From Candidatus Aminicenantota bacterium (GTDB lineage: Bacteria; Acidobacteriota; Aminicenantia; Aminicenantales; Aminicenantaceae): a stretch of 6,438 nucleotides of DNA. The position numbers and the translations under genes were made by a program. This document shows, piece after piece, positions 6,173 to 6,438 of the stretch. Positions within the stretch are counted from its first letter, which is position 1. Every line of letters begins with the position of its first letter. Under the pieces are notes generated by a model. It saw only the letters and a program-made list of their open reading frames with translations, did no database searches and was not told where the DNA came from. The DNA is taken from the NCBI GenBank assembly GCA_016926925.1, contig JAFGNQ010000483.1, positions 1 to 6,438 on the forward strand, given 5' to 3'.

Positions 6173-6438
6173 ATGAATTTTCGGAAGTGGACAATCGGAA
6201 AAAAAATCCTGGCCGGTTTCATCAGCGTGGCTTTGCTGGCGGTCATCGTGGGGGCGGTGACCTATTCCGGGATTACGAAAACCGTCAACCTCTCCGAAGA
6301 AGCGATCCGGGCCAATGAACTGCTGGCGGCCCTGAACGGCGTCAAATTGAACCATCTCACATTTGTCAATCGCATCAGCACCCTTCTCAGGAAACCGGAC
6401 ACCCCGCCGGACGCGCTGAGACAGGCCCTGGAAGACCA
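6173..6438 (+). CDS. Start of a methyl-accepting chemotaxis protein with a CZB-like external sensor, cut by the right edge
   Basis: The frame opens at ATG 6173, five nt after a perfect AAGGAGG, and runs 88 codons to the edge. The start MNFRKWTIGKKILAGF is the usual chemoreceptor N-terminus: basic residues, then a hydrophobic segment at about 13-34 (first transmembrane helix). Next comes an amphipathic helix containing ANELLAALNGVKLNHLTFVN. The last part resembles chemoreceptor zinc-binding (CZB) type domains, in which a His at the place of H61 is a metal ligand and a later D-H-x-x-C-x-x-G motif follows. The visible end, ALED plus the bases CA, would fit that motif if the cut codon is His, but this lies outside the window. 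The HAMP and signalling domains are not visible, so 'chemoreceptor' rests on the N-terminus. It should act in the inner membrane with CheA/CheW. Confidence 0.75.
   Translation, partial: MNFRKWTIGKKILAGFISVALLAVIVGAVTYSGITKTVNLSEEAIRANELLAALNGVKLNHLTFVNRISTLLRKPDTPPDALRQALED

Overview
The window reads as chromosomal DNA from a Gram-negative bacterium. An OprP/OprO-like outer-membrane porin, a c-di-GMP enzyme, a soluble PAS hybrid histidine kinase and a chemoreceptor with a CZB-like sensor lie together. The kinase and chemoreceptor styles, and a REP-associated-transposase remnant of a type I associate with Geobacter/Syntrophus-like bacteria, suggest Desulfobacterota (former Deltaproteobacteria). 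This is inference from family resemblance only; no rRNA or other taxonomic marker is present.

Left edge (1-176, minus strand): the first 58 codons of a porin, with a signal peptide and a strong Shine-Dalgarno site. Positions 177-525 hold no convincing gene, but contain a run of dyad symmetries, the best being a perfect 7-bp-arm hairpin at 408-432. Next is a visibly A+T-rich, C-terminally truncated GNAT acetyltransferase (526-858). Only 10 bp beyond it lies the convergent, stop-containing C-terminal remnant of a REP-associated (IS200-like, Y1) transposase (869-1159, minus). Further right is a 106-bp segment bounded by 15-bp inverted repeats (1225-1330), then about 500 bp without a recognisable gene. 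Together 177-1837 looks like a scar of transfer, insertion and decay between two conserved blocks.

Right half (1838-6438, all plus strand): an intact signalling block. It starts with a 609-residue EAL-CBS-CBS-GGDEF protein whose phosphodiesterase motifs are complete but whose cyclase half has GGDDF, lacks the RxxD inhibitory site and lacks the usual GH residue. A 300-bp gap follows, with a hairpin spanning the stop codon and a spaced repeat CATTGAT. Then come a 689-residue cytoplasmic hybrid kinase (PAS-PAS-HisKA-HATPase-REC) and, after 135 bp, the start of a methyl-accepting chemotaxis protein whose external domain resembles the zinc-binding CZB fold. The kinase has no DNA-binding output and no separate response regulator in the window, so its target is unknown. 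The gaps of 300 and 135 bp argue for separate promoters rather than a tight operon, but the cluster plausibly links a c-di-GMP decision (surface versus motile life) with chemosensing.

I see no clearly new molecular system. The items most worth checking are the decayed 177-1837 island with its inverted-repeat element and hairpins, and the unusual cyclase site of the EAL-CBS-GGDEF protein.
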